Source: Kitasatospora sp. NBC_00240 (GTDB taxonomy: Bacteria > Actinomycetota > Actinomycetes > Streptomycetales > Streptomycetaceae). Taken from it: 64,000 bases of DNA. The stretch covers positions 1,550,001 to 1,614,000 of the forward strand of contig NZ_JAPEMU010000001.1 in NCBI RefSeq assembly GCF_026342405.1, read 5' to 3'. Both the position numbers and the translations under genes were made by a program. Each line of letters starts with the position of its first letter. The first letter of the stretch is position 1. Below, piece after piece: positions 41,066 to 50,254 of the stretch. The notes under the pieces were generated by a model, which saw only the letters and a program-made list of their open reading frames with translations, had not been told where the DNA came from and searched no databases.

Positions 41066-42007
41066 ATGCGAGATCTTGTGGCGGGGACGGTGTACCTGGC
41101 CAAGGGCCAGAAGTGGGTGGCGCGACACGGCCGCTGGTGGGGGTTCGGGATGATTCCCGCGCTGATCACCCTGGTCGGATACATCGTGGCGCTGGTGCTG
41201 CTCAGCACCCGGGCCGACGACCTGGCCGCCTGGGCCACCCCGTTCGCCGACGGCTGGGGCTCCCCCTGGCAGGGCCTGCTGCGCGGCGCGCTCGCGGCCA
41301 TCACCTTCGGCGGCGGCCTGCTGATCGCCCTGATCACCTTCACCGCCGTGACCCTGCTGGTCGGCCAGCCCTTCTACGAGTCGCTCTGCGAGAAGGTCGA
41401 CGAGACCGAGGGCGGCGCGCCCGCCAAGCCGGAGATCCCGCTCTGGCGCGAGCTGCTGATCTCCGCCCGGGACAGCCTGTACGTCCTGGTCCGGGTGCTC
41501 GCCTTCGGGATCCTGCTGTTCGCCTGCGGGTTCATCCCGGTGGTCGGCCAGACCGTGGTGCCGGTCCTCGGCTTCTGCGTCTCCGGCTTCTTCCTGGTGG
41601 TCGAGCTCTCCGCGGTGGCGCTGCAACGGCGCGGGGTGCCGCAGGCCGAGCGGATCCGGCTGCTGCGCCGCCGGCTGCCGCTGGCGCTCGGGTTCGGCGT
41701 ACCGCTGATCCTGCTGTTCCTGGTCCCGCTGCTGACCGTGCTGGCGATGCCGGGCGCGGTCGCGGGCGCGACCCTGCTGGCCCGGGATCTCGTCCCGGTC
41801 GAGGCGGACGGGGACGGCGAGGACGGCGAGGACGGCACGGACGGCGCGCAGGCGGCCCGGGAGTCCGGGGAGCACCCGGAGGGGAACCCGTACGGCGGCC
41901 CCTCCACGACGGGCGCCTACCCCGAGAACCCGTACGCGGAGCCCCCGCAGGCGCACAACCCGTACCGCGGCGGCGTCGAGGCCAATCCCTACCGGTCCGC
42001 TCCGTAA
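41066..42007 (+). CDS. EI24-domain membrane protein (CysZ-like)
   Basis: The protein has 313 residues with four to six membrane helices: GFGMIPALITLVGYIVALVLL; AAITFGGGLLIALITFTAVTLLVGQPFYESLCEKVD; VLAFGILLFACGFIPVVGQTVVPVLGFCVSGFFLVVELSAVAL; ALGFGVPLILLFLVPLLTVLAMPGAVAGATLL. The LVGQPFYESLCEKVD block is the EI24/CysZ signature. The C-terminal 80 residues are acidic then rich in NPY repeats (GNPYGG, ENPYAE, HNPYRG, ANPYRS). CysZ imports sulfate in some bacteria; the actinobacterial role is unproven. Confidence 0.88.
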   Translation: MRDLVAGTVYLAKGQKWVARHGRWWGFGMIPALITLVGYIVALVLLSTRADDLAAWATPFADGWGSPWQGLLRGALAAITFGGGLLIALITFTAVTLLVGQPFYESLCEKVDETEGGAPAKPEIPLWRELLISARDSLYVLVRVLAFGILLFACGFIPVVGQTVVPVLGFCVSGFFLVVELSAVALQRRGVPQAERIRLLRRRLPLALGFGVPLILLFLVPLLTVLAMPGAVAGATLLARDLVPVEADGDGEDGEDGTDGAQAARESGEHPEGNPYGGPSTTGAYPENPYAEPPQAHNPYRGGVEANPYRSAP

Positions 42008-42141
42008 CCCCGGACACGAGCGCGTGCGGCCACCGAAGGCGAGCGGGTGGTGACACCGCGCCACAGCGGCGTGCACCGCCTGTGAGGCCGGACACAGGCT
42101 CTCCCGTCACTACTACCGCTGATAGTTGCCGGCTGTCGGGC

Positions 42142-42195
42142 GCGCCCCGCCCTCCGTCCTCGGCCCGTGGGCCGAGGGCGCCGACGGCGGGGCGC
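42142..42195 (+). terminator. Compound hairpin after EI24 gene
   Basis: An outer 10-bp stem (GCGCCCCGCC and complement) encloses an inner perfect 9-bp hairpin (CCTCGGCCC-GT-GGGCCGAGG). It lies about 135 bases beyond the stop. Confidence 0.7.
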
Positions 42196-42563
42196 CCCGG
42201 CCCGGAACAGGGGCCACCAGGTGACTTCCAGCCCTGGACGCGGCGGCGGCCGCCCCCGCCCGGCGCGGAATTCCCCTACTCCGGGTAACCAGATTCGTCG
42301 CACCCGGCTACGGCCGGGTACCACCGTGTCCACTACCGTCCGTAGTAGCCGGGGCTTTTGCTCCCCGCTCGGGGCTCTGCGAAGAATGTGCAGGCCGCCA
42401 GGCCGCGAGGCGTCCCACCGCCGCGCAACCTGCCCGCCCCGTCCCCACAGCCGGGGTGCCACCGCCGTCCCGCGGAGCGGCGCCGGACCTTCTCCCCCGA
42501 GCGGGTCCGGCCGCCCCGCGCTCCGGCGCGGTCCCACGCCCGACGGAAGAGGACACCCGCCCC
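42196..42563. other. Long leader region before transglycosylase-like gene
   Basis: This region of about 370 bp holds several small inverted repeats, including ACCCGGC-N4-GCCGGGT (42302-42319) and ACTAC-N5-GTAGT (42332-42346). Similar genes in Streptomyces often carry a c-di-AMP (ydaO) riboswitch, but I could not find its conserved blocks here. Confidence 0.45.
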
Positions 42564-43265
42564 ATGCAGCTCAGCCATGCCCGCCGCAACTCCCTGATCA
42601 CCGGTGTGACCACCATCGCGCTGGCCGGGGCCGCCACCCTCTCGCTGGCCCTCCCGCAGGACAGCGCCACCGCCGAGGCCGTGACCACCGTGACCACCGC
42701 CTCCGTCGACGGGCTCCCCGCGACGCCGACGGCGGAGGAACCGCAGGCACAGACGGACGCGGCGCAGGCGGCGGACGCCGCCGCGAAGCTCAAGGCCGAG
42801 GCGGACGCGGCCGCCGCGGCCCAGGCCCGGACGGACGCGGAAGCCAAGGCGCAGTCCGACGCGGCCGCCGCACAGGCCCAGGCCAAGGCGCAGGCCGACG
42901 CCAAGGCGAAGGCGGACGCCGCCGCGGCCGCCTCCCGCTCGCAGCAGCGCTCCGCACTGAACAGCGCCGCCGCGTTCACCGGCACCCCGCAGCAGATCGC
43001 CGCGCAGATCGTGCCCGCCGGACAGCTCCAGTGCTTCAACAACATCATCGAGCGCGAGAGCAACTGGAAGGTGACGGCCACCAACCCCAGCTCCGGCGCG
43101 TACGGCCTGGTGCAGGCCCTGCCCGGCTCCAAGATGGCCGCGGCCGGCGCGGACTGGCGGACCAACCCCGCCACCCAGATCAAGTGGGGCCTGAGCTACA
43201 TGAACGCCACCTACGGCAGCCCGTGCGGGGCGTGGAAGTTCTGGCAGGTCCACCACGCGTACTGA
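42564..43265 (+). CDS. Secreted lytic transglycosylase-like protein with Ala-rich coil
   Basis: The protein has 233 residues. The signal peptide spans 1-38 (ITGVTTIALAGAATLSLALP). A long Ala/Gln/Lys-rich coiled coil (55-130) is followed by an SLT-type domain: QCFNNIIERESNWKVTATNPSSGAYGLVQALPGSKM, with catalytic Glu in IIERESNW, ending PCGAWKFWQVHHAY. It resembles the aggregation-promoting factor or resuscitation-type wall hydrolases of actinobacteria and should cleave peptidoglycan outside the cell. AGAGGA lies somewhat far (about 11 bases) from the ATG. Confidence 0.88.
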   Translation: MQLSHARRNSLITGVTTIALAGAATLSLALPQDSATAEAVTTVTTASVDGLPATPTAEEPQAQTDAAQAADAAAKLKAEADAAAAAQARTDAEAKAQSDAAAAQAQAKAQADAKAKADAAAAASRSQQRSALNSAAAFTGTPQQIAAQIVPAGQLQCFNNIIERESNWKVTATNPSSGAYGLVQALPGSKMAAAGADWRTNPATQIKWGLSYMNATYGSPCGAWKFWQVHHAY

Positions 43266-43363
43266 GCCGGACGCCCACCACCCGCACACGGACGGTCCGG
43301 GGACGGACGGTCCGGGGACGGCCCGGATTCGCGCTGGTCACACGCCTGGCAAGGTCGCCCGGG

Positions 43364-43391
43364 GGCGCACACCGACATGTCGGTGTGCGCC
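43364..43391 (+). terminator. Perfect 28-bp palindrome, probable terminator
   Basis: Two 14-base arms (GGCGCACACCGACA and complement) abut with no spacer. It lies about 100 bases beyond the transglycosylase stop. Two exact copies of the 15-mer CGGACGGTCCGGGGA lie just before it (43289-43318). Confidence 0.65.
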
Positions 43392-43505
43392 GTTCCGTGC
43401 GCCCGGCGCGCGGCCCAGGTGGACGCCCTCGGCGCGCGCGGTGAAGATATGGCGCACGCCGTTCCTTTTGACAGGGAATGGTCAGTTTCGGGAGGCGGCC
43501 GGCCG

Positions 43506-43534
43506 TTGCCTGCGAAGGCGGCCGCTCCTACCCT
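43506..43534 (+). promoter_or_regulatory. Leaderless promoter
   Basis: TTGCCT (43506-43511), 17 bp, TACCCT (43529-43534), then seven bases to the ATG at 43542. This is the same geometry as the EI24 gene promoter. Confidence 0.6.
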
Positions 43535-43541
43535 CCACGGC

Positions 43542-44576
43542 ATGCCCTCACCCCTGATCAGCGTCGTACTCCCCGCCTACGACCAGCAGAAACAGCTGAC
43601 GGACTGCCTCGAATCGCTCCTCGCCCAGTCCCTCCGCGACTTCGAGGTCATCCTGGTCGCCGACCGATCCCCGGACGTCTCCGCGGACCTGGCCGTCGCC
43701 TACGCCGCCCAGCACCCCAACGTCTCCGTCCTGCACCTCAACGCCGCCGTCGGCGTCGGCCGGGCCCGCAACGCCGGCGCCGCCCAGGCCCGCGGCGAGT
43801 ACCTGCTCTTCCTGGACAGCGACCACGTCCTGCCGCCGGACGCCTTCGACTCGCTGGCCGAACGGCTGGCGGAGACCGGCGCGGTCGACGTCCTGCTGTT
43901 CGGCCACACCCGCCGGCACGGCGGCCGCGACTGGCCCGGCGGCGCGCAGCAGCAGCTGGCCGCCGCGGGCGGCGCCGTCCTCGGGCCGGCGGCGCGCCCC
44001 GAGCTGTTCGGCGCCCCGCCGCTCAGCTGGGACCGGTTGCTCGACCGCGCCCGGTGGAACGACCTGGCCCTGGCCTTCCCCGACGGCCGCTACGAGGAGG
44101 TGCCCGTCGTCCACCAGGCGCTGATGGACGCCCGGCGGATCGCCGTCCTCCCCCGCGAGTGCGTCCAGCTGCGCCGCCGGCACACCCTGCACCCCAGCGG
44201 CTCGCCCGGCAGCAGCCACTTCGACCTCTTCGGCCAGTACGAGCGCAGCTTCGAGCTGCTCGACGCCCGGCCGGACCTGGAAGCCGTCCGCCCGCACCTG
44301 TTCGACCGGATGATCCGGCACTACCTGTTCGTCTTCGAGCTGGCCGGGTGCGTGGCCAGGGCCGAGCGCCCGCAGTTCTTCCAGCGTGCCGCCGAGCACC
44401 ACCGGCGCTTCCTGCCGGCCGGACACCGGCGGCCCGCCGGGCGGGACGGGTTGAAGTTCTCCCTGCTGGCGGGCGGCTCGTACCCGGCCTTCGAGGTCGC
44501 CAAGCTCTCGCACATCGCCCGGGGCGCCGTCACCGCCCGCGCCGGCCGCCGCCGGACCCCGGAGCCGGCCGGCTGA
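43542..44576 (+). CDS. GT2-family glycosyltransferase, teichoic-acid-enzyme-like
   Basis: The protein has 344 residues. The GT-A fold opens SPLISVVLPAYDQQKQLTDCLESLLAQS, has GRARNAGAAQARGEYLLFLDSDH (the DxD metal site), and later RYEEVPVVHQALMDARRIAVL and SSHFDLFGQYERSFELL. The latter block resembles the N-terminal glycosyltransferase half of bifunctional GT2/CDP-glycerol glycerophosphotransferase proteins of actinobacteria. Here it stands alone, without the glycerophosphotransferase half. It probably modifies a wall or teichoic-acid polymer; donor and acceptor are unknown. Confidence 0.87.
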   Translation: MPSPLISVVLPAYDQQKQLTDCLESLLAQSLRDFEVILVADRSPDVSADLAVAYAAQHPNVSVLHLNAAVGVGRARNAGAAQARGEYLLFLDSDHVLPPDAFDSLAERLAETGAVDVLLFGHTRRHGGRDWPGGAQQQLAAAGGAVLGPAARPELFGAPPLSWDRLLDRARWNDLALAFPDGRYEEVPVVHQALMDARRIAVLPRECVQLRRRHTLHPSGSPGSSHFDLFGQYERSFELLDARPDLEAVRPHLFDRMIRHYLFVFELAGCVARAERPQFFQRAAEHHRRFLPAGHRRPAGRDGLKFSLLAGGSYPAFEVAKLSHIARGAVTARAGRRRTPEPAG

Positions 44577-44663
44577 CGGTCCGCCGTTGCCGGGCCGGCC
44601 CTCACCGACAGCGGCAGCGGAAGCAGCAGCAGGCTGGGGCGCCGGACCGGGCCGGCGCCGCCG

Positions 44664-45311
44664 TCAGACCTGCGCGGTACCGCCCCCGGCCGCCATCGCG
44701 GCCGCGATCAGCCGCCCGGTCCGGGCCCACTCCTCGGCCGGCACCCGGGGCAGCGCGTCGTTCCAGAGCGGCAGGCAGGCGCCGCGCAGCTGCGCCATGC
44801 CCTCCGGGCGGGCGATCAGCCAGAAGTGCAGGTGCGCCGCGCCGTCACCCCACTTGTCGATGTGCACCCGCGCGATCCCGCCGAGCGACAGCACGGCCCG
44901 CTCGGTCCGCTGGAGCATCGCGCCGAGTTCGGCGGCCCGGGCGGGCGGCAGGTCGGTCAGGTCGTGGTGGTCGCGAGGCTGGAGCAGCACCATGGCGGGC
45001 AGCCCGGCCGGCTGGTCGGGCCCGCTCAGCCGCCAGTGCTCGTCCGTCCAGAGGAAGTCGGAGTCCGGCCGGGCGCACTGGTCGCACTCCTCGGCGCCGG
45101 CCTCGCCCTGCCGGGGCGGTTCGGGCAGCAGCGGCTCGTCCAGGACCTTGACCCGCAGCTCCCCCTCGAAGGGGAAGATGTCCCAGGACTGGACGCCGTC
45201 CGCCCGCAGCTGCGGACGCCGGCCGATCGGGAGCCGCTCCAGGTACGAACCGGGCCCGTCGCCCCGTGCCTGGTAGCTGTTGTCGGTGATCATGGCAGCC
45301 GAGCCTGCCAT
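44664..45311 (-). CDS. HIT-like hydrolase
   Basis: The protein has up to 215 residues. The C-terminal part has HIDKWGDGAAHLHFWLIARP, resembling a HIT histidine triad (HxHxH region), preceded by MVLLQPRDHHDLTDLPPARAAELGAML as in HIT proteins. A CDQCARPDSDF segment could bind zinc. It probably hydrolyses a nucleotide-type phosphoester. The ATG at 45311 has GGGGTG four bases upstream; an ATG 18 bases in (MITDNSYQ) is an alternative start. It converges with the glycosyltransferase gene. Confidence 0.78.
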   Translation of the reverse strand: MAGSAAMITDNSYQARGDGPGSYLERLPIGRRPQLRADGVQSWDIFPFEGELRVKVLDEPLLPEPPRQGEAGAEECDQCARPDSDFLWTDEHWRLSGPDQPAGLPAMVLLQPRDHHDLTDLPPARAAELGAMLQRTERAVLSLGGIARVHIDKWGDGAAHLHFWLIARPEGMAQLRGACLPLWNDALPRVPAEEWARTGRLIAAAMAAGGGTAQV

Positions 45312-45414
45312 ATGACACCCCGTCGCCTCCGCCCGGGGTGGCCGCCCCGCGCCCCGGCGCCCCGGCTGGGATCATCGGCGGTATGACCGCCGCGCCCACC
45401 CCGGGAGGCACGCC

Positions 45415-48306
45415 GTGACCCAGCACTCCGCCGCAGGCGCCGAACTGGCCCGGGCGCTCGCCGCCGCGCTGCGCGGCGAGGTCCGCTTCGGCGCGGCCGA
45501 ACGCACGGTGTACAGCCACGACGCCTCCAACTACCGGCAGTTGCCGCTCGGCGTGGTCAAACCCGCCGACTCCGACGACGTCCGCGCGGCGCTGGCGCTC
45601 TGCCGGGAGCACGGCGTGCCGGTGGTCGCCCGGGGCGCCGGCACCAGTATCGGCGGCCAGGCCGTGGGGCCCGGCGCGGTGGTGCTCGACTTCCGCCGGC
45701 ACCTCGGCCGGGTGCTGTCCGTGGACCCGGAGCGCCGGCTGGCCCGGGTCGAGCCCGGCACGGTGCTGGACGATCTGCAGGCCGCCGCCCGGCCGTACGG
45801 GCTGCGCTTCGGACCGGACCCGTCGACGCACAGCCGCTGCACCCTCGGCGGCATGATCGGCAACGACTCCTGCGGCGCGCACTCGGTGGCCTGGGGGCGG
45901 ACCGCCGACAACGTCGAGTCGCTGGACCTGCTGCTCGCCGACGGCACCGAGCTGACCGTCGGCGGCCCGCTCTCCCCCGTCGCGCGCGGGCGGCTGCGCG
46001 AACTGCCCGGCCGGCCCGGCGAACTCCACCGCGCCCTCCAGGACCTGGCCGACCAGAACCTGGCCGCGCTGCGCCAGGGCATGCCCCACCTGCCGCGCCG
46101 CACCTCCGGCTACGCCCTCGACGCGCTGCTGCCCGAGCACGGCCACGACCTGGCCCGCGCGCTCACCGGCACCGAGGGCACCTGCGCGCTGCTGCTCGGC
46201 GCCACCGTGCAGCTGGTCGAGCAGCCGGCCGTCCGGGTGCTGGTGGTGGCCGGCTACCCGGACGAGACGGCCGCCGCGGACGCCGTGCCGGCCCTGCTGC
46301 CGCTGGGCCCGCTCACCGTGGAGGGGATGGCCGGCGACCTGATCGCCGCCCTGCTCGCCGCCGGCCCCCGGCCGCCCGCGCTGGACCGGCTGCCGGACGG
46401 CGACTGCTGGCTGTTCATGGAGGCCGGCGGGGCGACCGAGGCGCAGGCGCTGGACGCCGCCCGCGCCCTGGTCGACGCCGTCCGCCGCGAGCGTACCGCC
46501 ACCGCCTCGGTGGTCACCGACCCGGCGGAGCAGCGCCAGCTCTGGGGCGTCCGGGAGGCCGGCGCGGGGATCGTCACCCGACTGCCCGACGGTGGGGAGG
46601 CCTGGCCCGGCTGGGAGGACTCCGCGGTGCCGCCGGAGCGGCTCGGCGATTACCTGCGGGACCTGCGCGGGCTGCTGCGCCGGTCAGGGCTGCGCGGCGT
46701 CCCGTACGGGCACTTCGGCGAGGGGTGCGTGCACCTGCGGATCGACTTCCCGCTGACGGCGCCGCGCGGCGGCCGGGTGTTCCGGGAGTTCCTGGAGCAG
46801 GCGGCCGACCTGGTGGTGTCGTACGGGGGTTCGCTCTCCGGCGAGCACGGCGACGGGCAGGCCAGGGCCGAACTGCTGCCCCGGATGTACCCGCCGGAGA
46901 TCATCGCCCTGTTCGGCCGGTTCAAGCGGATCTGGGACCCGGAGAACCTGCTCAACCCGGGCAACCTGGTCGACCCGCGCCCACTCGACGCGGACCTGCG
47001 CTTCGACGGGCCGGTGCGCGACCTGCCGCTGGCGCTGCCGTACGAGCAGGACGGGGGCAGCCTGCTCAAGGCCGTGCACCGCTGTGTCGGCGTGGCCAAG
47101 TGCGTGGACACCAGTACGGGGGTGATGTGCCCGAGCTACATGGCCACCGGCGAGGAGCGGCACTCCACCCGGGGCCGGGCCCGGCTGTTGGCGGAGATGC
47201 TGCGCGGCGAGGCGGTGCCGGACGGCTGGCGGTCGGCGGAGGTGCGGGAGGCGCTCGACCTCTGCCTTGGCTGCAAGGGCTGTGCGAGCGACTGCCCGGT
47301 CCATGTCGACATGGCGACCTACAAGGCCGAATTCCTGTACCAGCACCACCGCCGCCGCCTGCGCCCCGCCTCGCACCTCTCGATGGGCTGGCTGCCGCTC
47401 TGGCTGCGCGGCGCCGCGCTCGCGCCCGGCCTCGCCAACCGGGTGGCCCGCTCGGCCGCGGCCGGCCCGCTGAAGCGGCTCGCGGGTGTGGACGGGCGCC
47501 GGGCGATCCCCGTCCTGCCGCCGGAGACCTTCAGCCGCTGGTTCCGCCGGCACCGGGCCGCGCACCCGGCCCCGGCCGGCGGGCAACGCGTCGTGCTCTG
47601 GCCGGACACCTTCGCCGAGCACCTCCAGCCGGAGGTGCTGCGGGCCGCCGTGGAGGTGCTGGAGCACCTCGGTTTCGCGGTCGAGCTCCCGACCGGGCCG
47701 GTCTGCTGCGGCCTCACCTGGGTCTCCACCGGGCAGCTGGACACCGCCCGCCGGGTGATGCGGCGCAGCCTGCGGGCCCTGCCCGACGGTGTCCCGGTGG
47801 TCGGCCTGGACCCGAGCTGCACGGCGGCCCTGCGTGAGGAGGTGCCCAAGCTGCTCGGCCCGGCCGGCCGCCCGGCCGCGGCCCGGGTGCGGACCTTCGC
47901 CGAGTTCCTGGACGAGTCCGCCGCCGGGCTGGAGCTGCCGCAGGTCGGCGGGGAGGCGATCACCCAGACCCACTGCCACCAGCACGCCGTGCTGGGCACC
48001 GGGGCCGACCGCCGGATCGACGCCAGGATCGGGCTGGCGAACCGGGTGCTCGACTCGGGGTGCTGCGGTCTGGCCGGGAACTTCGGTTTCGAGCGGGGCC
48101 ACTACGAGGTGTCGGTCGCGGTGGCGGAGCGGGTGCTGCTGCCGGAGGTCCGGGCCGCGGAGGCCGGCACGGTGGTGCTGGCGGACGGGTTCAGCTGCCG
48201 GACGCAGATCGCCCAGCTCGCGGACGGCCGGCGCGCGCTGCACCTGGCGGAGCTGCTGCAACGCGCGCTGCGGGCCGGGGTGGGGGAGCCGCGCGAACGG
48301 GCGTGA
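45415..48306 (+). CDS. FAD-linked oxidoreductase with Fe-S and CCG domains (D-lactate dehydrogenase-like)
   Basis: The protein has 963 residues. The FAD-binding PCMH domain (40-220) has PVVARGAGTSIGGQAVGPGAVVLDF and TLGGMIGNDSCGAHSVAWG. The FAD-oxidase C-terminal domain (260-530) has GHFGEGCVHLRIDFPL and SLSGEHGDGQARAELLPRMY. Two ferredoxin-like clusters follow (CVGVAKC...C near 556-572 and CLGCKGCASDCP near 616-626), then two CCG domains (CCGLTW near 764, CCGLAGNFG near 882). The fusion resembles Shewanella-type Dld and GlcD-GlcF. It should oxidise a 2-hydroxyacid and feed quinone. GGGAGG precedes the GTG. Confidence 0.92.
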   Translation: MTQHSAAGAELARALAAALRGEVRFGAAERTVYSHDASNYRQLPLGVVKPADSDDVRAALALCREHGVPVVARGAGTSIGGQAVGPGAVVLDFRRHLGRVLSVDPERRLARVEPGTVLDDLQAAARPYGLRFGPDPSTHSRCTLGGMIGNDSCGAHSVAWGRTADNVESLDLLLADGTELTVGGPLSPVARGRLRELPGRPGELHRALQDLADQNLAALRQGMPHLPRRTSGYALDALLPEHGHDLARALTGTEGTCALLLGATVQLVEQPAVRVLVVAGYPDETAAADAVPALLPLGPLTVEGMAGDLIAALLAAGPRPPALDRLPDGDCWLFMEAGGATEAQALDAARALVDAVRRERTATASVVTDPAEQRQLWGVREAGAGIVTRLPDGGEAWPGWEDSAVPPERLGDYLRDLRGLLRRSGLRGVPYGHFGEGCVHLRIDFPLTAPRGGRVFREFLEQAADLVVSYGGSLSGEHGDGQARAELLPRMYPPEIIALFGRFKRIWDPENLLNPGNLVDPRPLDADLRFDGPVRDLPLALPYEQDGGSLLKAVHRCVGVAKCVDTSTGVMCPSYMATGEERHSTRGRARLLAEMLRGEAVPDGWRSAEVREALDLCLGCKGCASDCPVHVDMATYKAEFLYQHHRRRLRPASHLSMGWLPLWLRGAALAPGLANRVARSAAAGPLKRLAGVDGRRAIPVLPPETFSRWFRRHRAAHPAPAGGQRVVLWPDTFAEHLQPEVLRAAVEVLEHLGFAVELPTGPVCCGLTWVSTGQLDTARRVMRRSLRALPDGVPVVGLDPSCTAALREEVPKLLGPAGRPAAARVRTFAEFLDESAAGLELPQVGGEAITQTHCHQHAVLGTGADRRIDARIGLANRVLDSGCCGLAGNFGFERGHYEVSVAVAERVLLPEVRAAEAGTVVLADGFSCRTQIAQLADGRRALHLAELLQRALRAGVGEPRERA

Positions 48307-48491
48307 GCACACCCGTTTCCCAACAGCCCCACAGATTTCACGACTTTTCAACTTCAATCATTAAACGACAATCCATCCAACGTTCTGACCCGGCGTCAGG
48401 ACACCTCCTACGCTGTGCACCGGCTCCGGCGGCGCACAACGGCGTCCACCGGAACCACTCCTACCGAATGTGATGAGCCCCGGAGGCTTCT
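48307..48491. other. AT-rich promoter region
   Basis: Bases 48320-48395 are markedly AT-rich for this genome (ACTTTTCAACTTCAATCATT at its centre) and lie before the secreted beta-propeller gene. No gene is seen. Confidence 0.5.
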
Positions 48492-50126
48492 GTGAGGACA
48501 CGTCGTTCTTTCCGCACACCCTGGACGGCCCTGCTGGCGACAGGTCTGACCGTGGGAGCGCTGGTGACGTGCCCGGCCGGCGCGGCGTTCGCGGACGCGC
48601 CGCCCACCGTGACCAGCACCATCCAAGTAGGCCCCTACCCCGCCGGGGTGGCGGTGCTGCCCGACGGCTCCCAGGCCTACGTCACCAGCCAGAGCACCGG
48701 CGCGGTGAAGGTCATCGACACCGCCGCCGGGACCGTCGCCGCCACCGTCGAGACCGGCTCCGGCTCCTACGCGGTCGCGATCGCGCCCGACGGCAGGCAC
48801 GCCTACCTGACGCACTCCGCGGAGAACACCGTCAGCGTGATCGACACCGCCGGGCGGACGGTCGGCGCGACCGTCCCGGTCGGCGCCGGGCCCTTCGACG
48901 TGGCGGTCGCCCCGGACGGCGGGCACGTCTACGTCAGCAACGCCGACGCCAACACCGTCAGCGTGATCGAGACCGCCGGCAACACGGTGAGCGCCACCGT
49001 CCCGGTCGGCACCGAGCCGCACGGGCTGGCGCTCTCCCCCGACGGCCACAAGCTCTACGTCGCCGTCCCCGGTGACAAGGCCGTGCAGGTCGTCGACACC
49101 GCCACCAACACGGTGAGCAGCACCATCACCGTCCCGAGCACCCCGTTCGACCTGGCGGTCACGCCGAACGGCGCCCGGATCTACACCGCCAACTGGGAGG
49201 ACCACAGCGTCGGGGTGATCGACACCGCCACCGGGGCCGCCGCCGGATCGATCGTCGTGGGCGCCAACCCGCTGGCCGTCACCGTCGCCCCCGACGGCCG
49301 GCAGGCGTTCGTCAGCAACTACGACGACAACACGGTGAGCGTCATCACGACCGCCGACAACACGGTGAGCGCCACCCTCCCGGTCGGCAGCAACCCGTAC
49401 GGGCTGGCGATCACCCCCAACGGCAAGCGCGGCTACCTGGCCGACTTCGGCGCCGGCGCGGTGAGCGTGCTGGACATCCCGCGGCCCACCCCGACCGTCA
49501 CCGCGGTCAGCCCCGCGAGCGGCCCGGTCGCCGGCGGCACCGCCGTCACCGTCACCGGCACCAACCTGGCCACGGCCACCGCGGTGACCTTCGGCTCCGC
49601 CGCCGCGACCGCCGTCTCCTGCACCGCGACCAGCTGCACCGCCACCGCGCCGGCCGGCGCCGCCGGGACGGTCGACATCCGGGTCACCACCCCGGAGGGG
49701 GTCAGCCCCGCCGTCCAGGGCGACCGCTACACCTACACCGAGCAGGCGGACCTCGCCGTCGCCCTCACCGCGACGCCGGTGACCGCCCTGTTCGGCGGCC
49801 GCGTCGACTACACCCTGACCGTCACCAACCGCGGTCCCTCGAAGCTCACCTCCGGCACCGTCTCGGTGCCGCTGACCTCCCCGACCACCGCGACCTCGAC
49901 CGACTGCACCGCGGCCGCCGGCAAGGTCACCTGCACCCTGCCGGCCCTGGCCAACGGCGCCGCCGTCACCCGGCACTTCTCCGTCCCGGTCGGCCTGCTC
50001 ACCTACCGGACCTGGGCCGTCACCGCGACCCGCACCGCCAGCGTGCCCGCCGACCCGGCGGCGGCCAACGACAGCGCCACCCGCACCTGCAAGGCCAACA
50101 GCTCGCTGAGCATCACCTGCAGCTGA
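48492..50126 (+). CDS. Secreted YVTN beta-propeller protein with IPT/TIG and DUF11-like domains
   Basis: The protein has 544 residues. The signal peptide ends near AFADA (residue 36). About seven blades of about 42 residues follow, each with a phrase like NTVSVIDTAGNTVSATVPVG and GLALSPDGHKLYV. A TIG domain (340-425; TVTAVSPASGPVAGGTAVTVTG) and a DUF11-like domain (430-520; DLAVALTATPVTALFGGRVDYTLTVTNRGPS) complete it. It ends with a Cys-containing tail. GGAGG lies before the GTG. It is probably a surface or secreted binding scaffold; the ligand is unknown. Confidence 0.9.
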   Translation: MRTRRSFRTPWTALLATGLTVGALVTCPAGAAFADAPPTVTSTIQVGPYPAGVAVLPDGSQAYVTSQSTGAVKVIDTAAGTVAATVETGSGSYAVAIAPDGRHAYLTHSAENTVSVIDTAGRTVGATVPVGAGPFDVAVAPDGGHVYVSNADANTVSVIETAGNTVSATVPVGTEPHGLALSPDGHKLYVAVPGDKAVQVVDTATNTVSSTITVPSTPFDLAVTPNGARIYTANWEDHSVGVIDTATGAAAGSIVVGANPLAVTVAPDGRQAFVSNYDDNTVSVITTADNTVSATLPVGSNPYGLAITPNGKRGYLADFGAGAVSVLDIPRPTPTVTAVSPASGPVAGGTAVTVTGTNLATATAVTFGSAAATAVSCTATSCTATAPAGAAGTVDIRVTTPEGVSPAVQGDRYTYTEQADLAVALTATPVTALFGGRVDYTLTVTNRGPSKLTSGTVSVPLTSPTTATSTDCTAAAGKVTCTLPALANGAAVTRHFSVPVGLLTYRTWAVTATRTASVPADPAAANDSATRTCKANSSLSITCS

Positions 50127-50139
50127 CCGCACCGCTCCA

Positions 50140-50175
50140 CCGGCGGGCGGCCCCACACCCGGGGCCGCCCGCCGG
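50140..50175. terminator. Bidirectional hairpin terminator
   Basis: A perfect 15-bp stem (CCGGCGGGCGGCCCC and complement) with a 6-base loop lies between the convergent propeller and metallo-beta-lactamase-fold genes. Confidence 0.85.
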
Positions 50176-50254
50176 CGCGCTCCCGGCTCGCCCGCGCCGC
50201 CGGGTCCGCCGGGTCCGCCGAAGGTGCGGGGGCCTCGGCCGATGGCGCTCGGCG

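Noticed and set aside
42008..42563. Possible c-di-AMP (ydaO) riboswitch before the transglycosylase-like gene
   Set aside because: The long leader and gene type fit, but the conserved blocks (GGGGAACC, GGGGTGAATC, CCGTCAGCTAAC) are not present.
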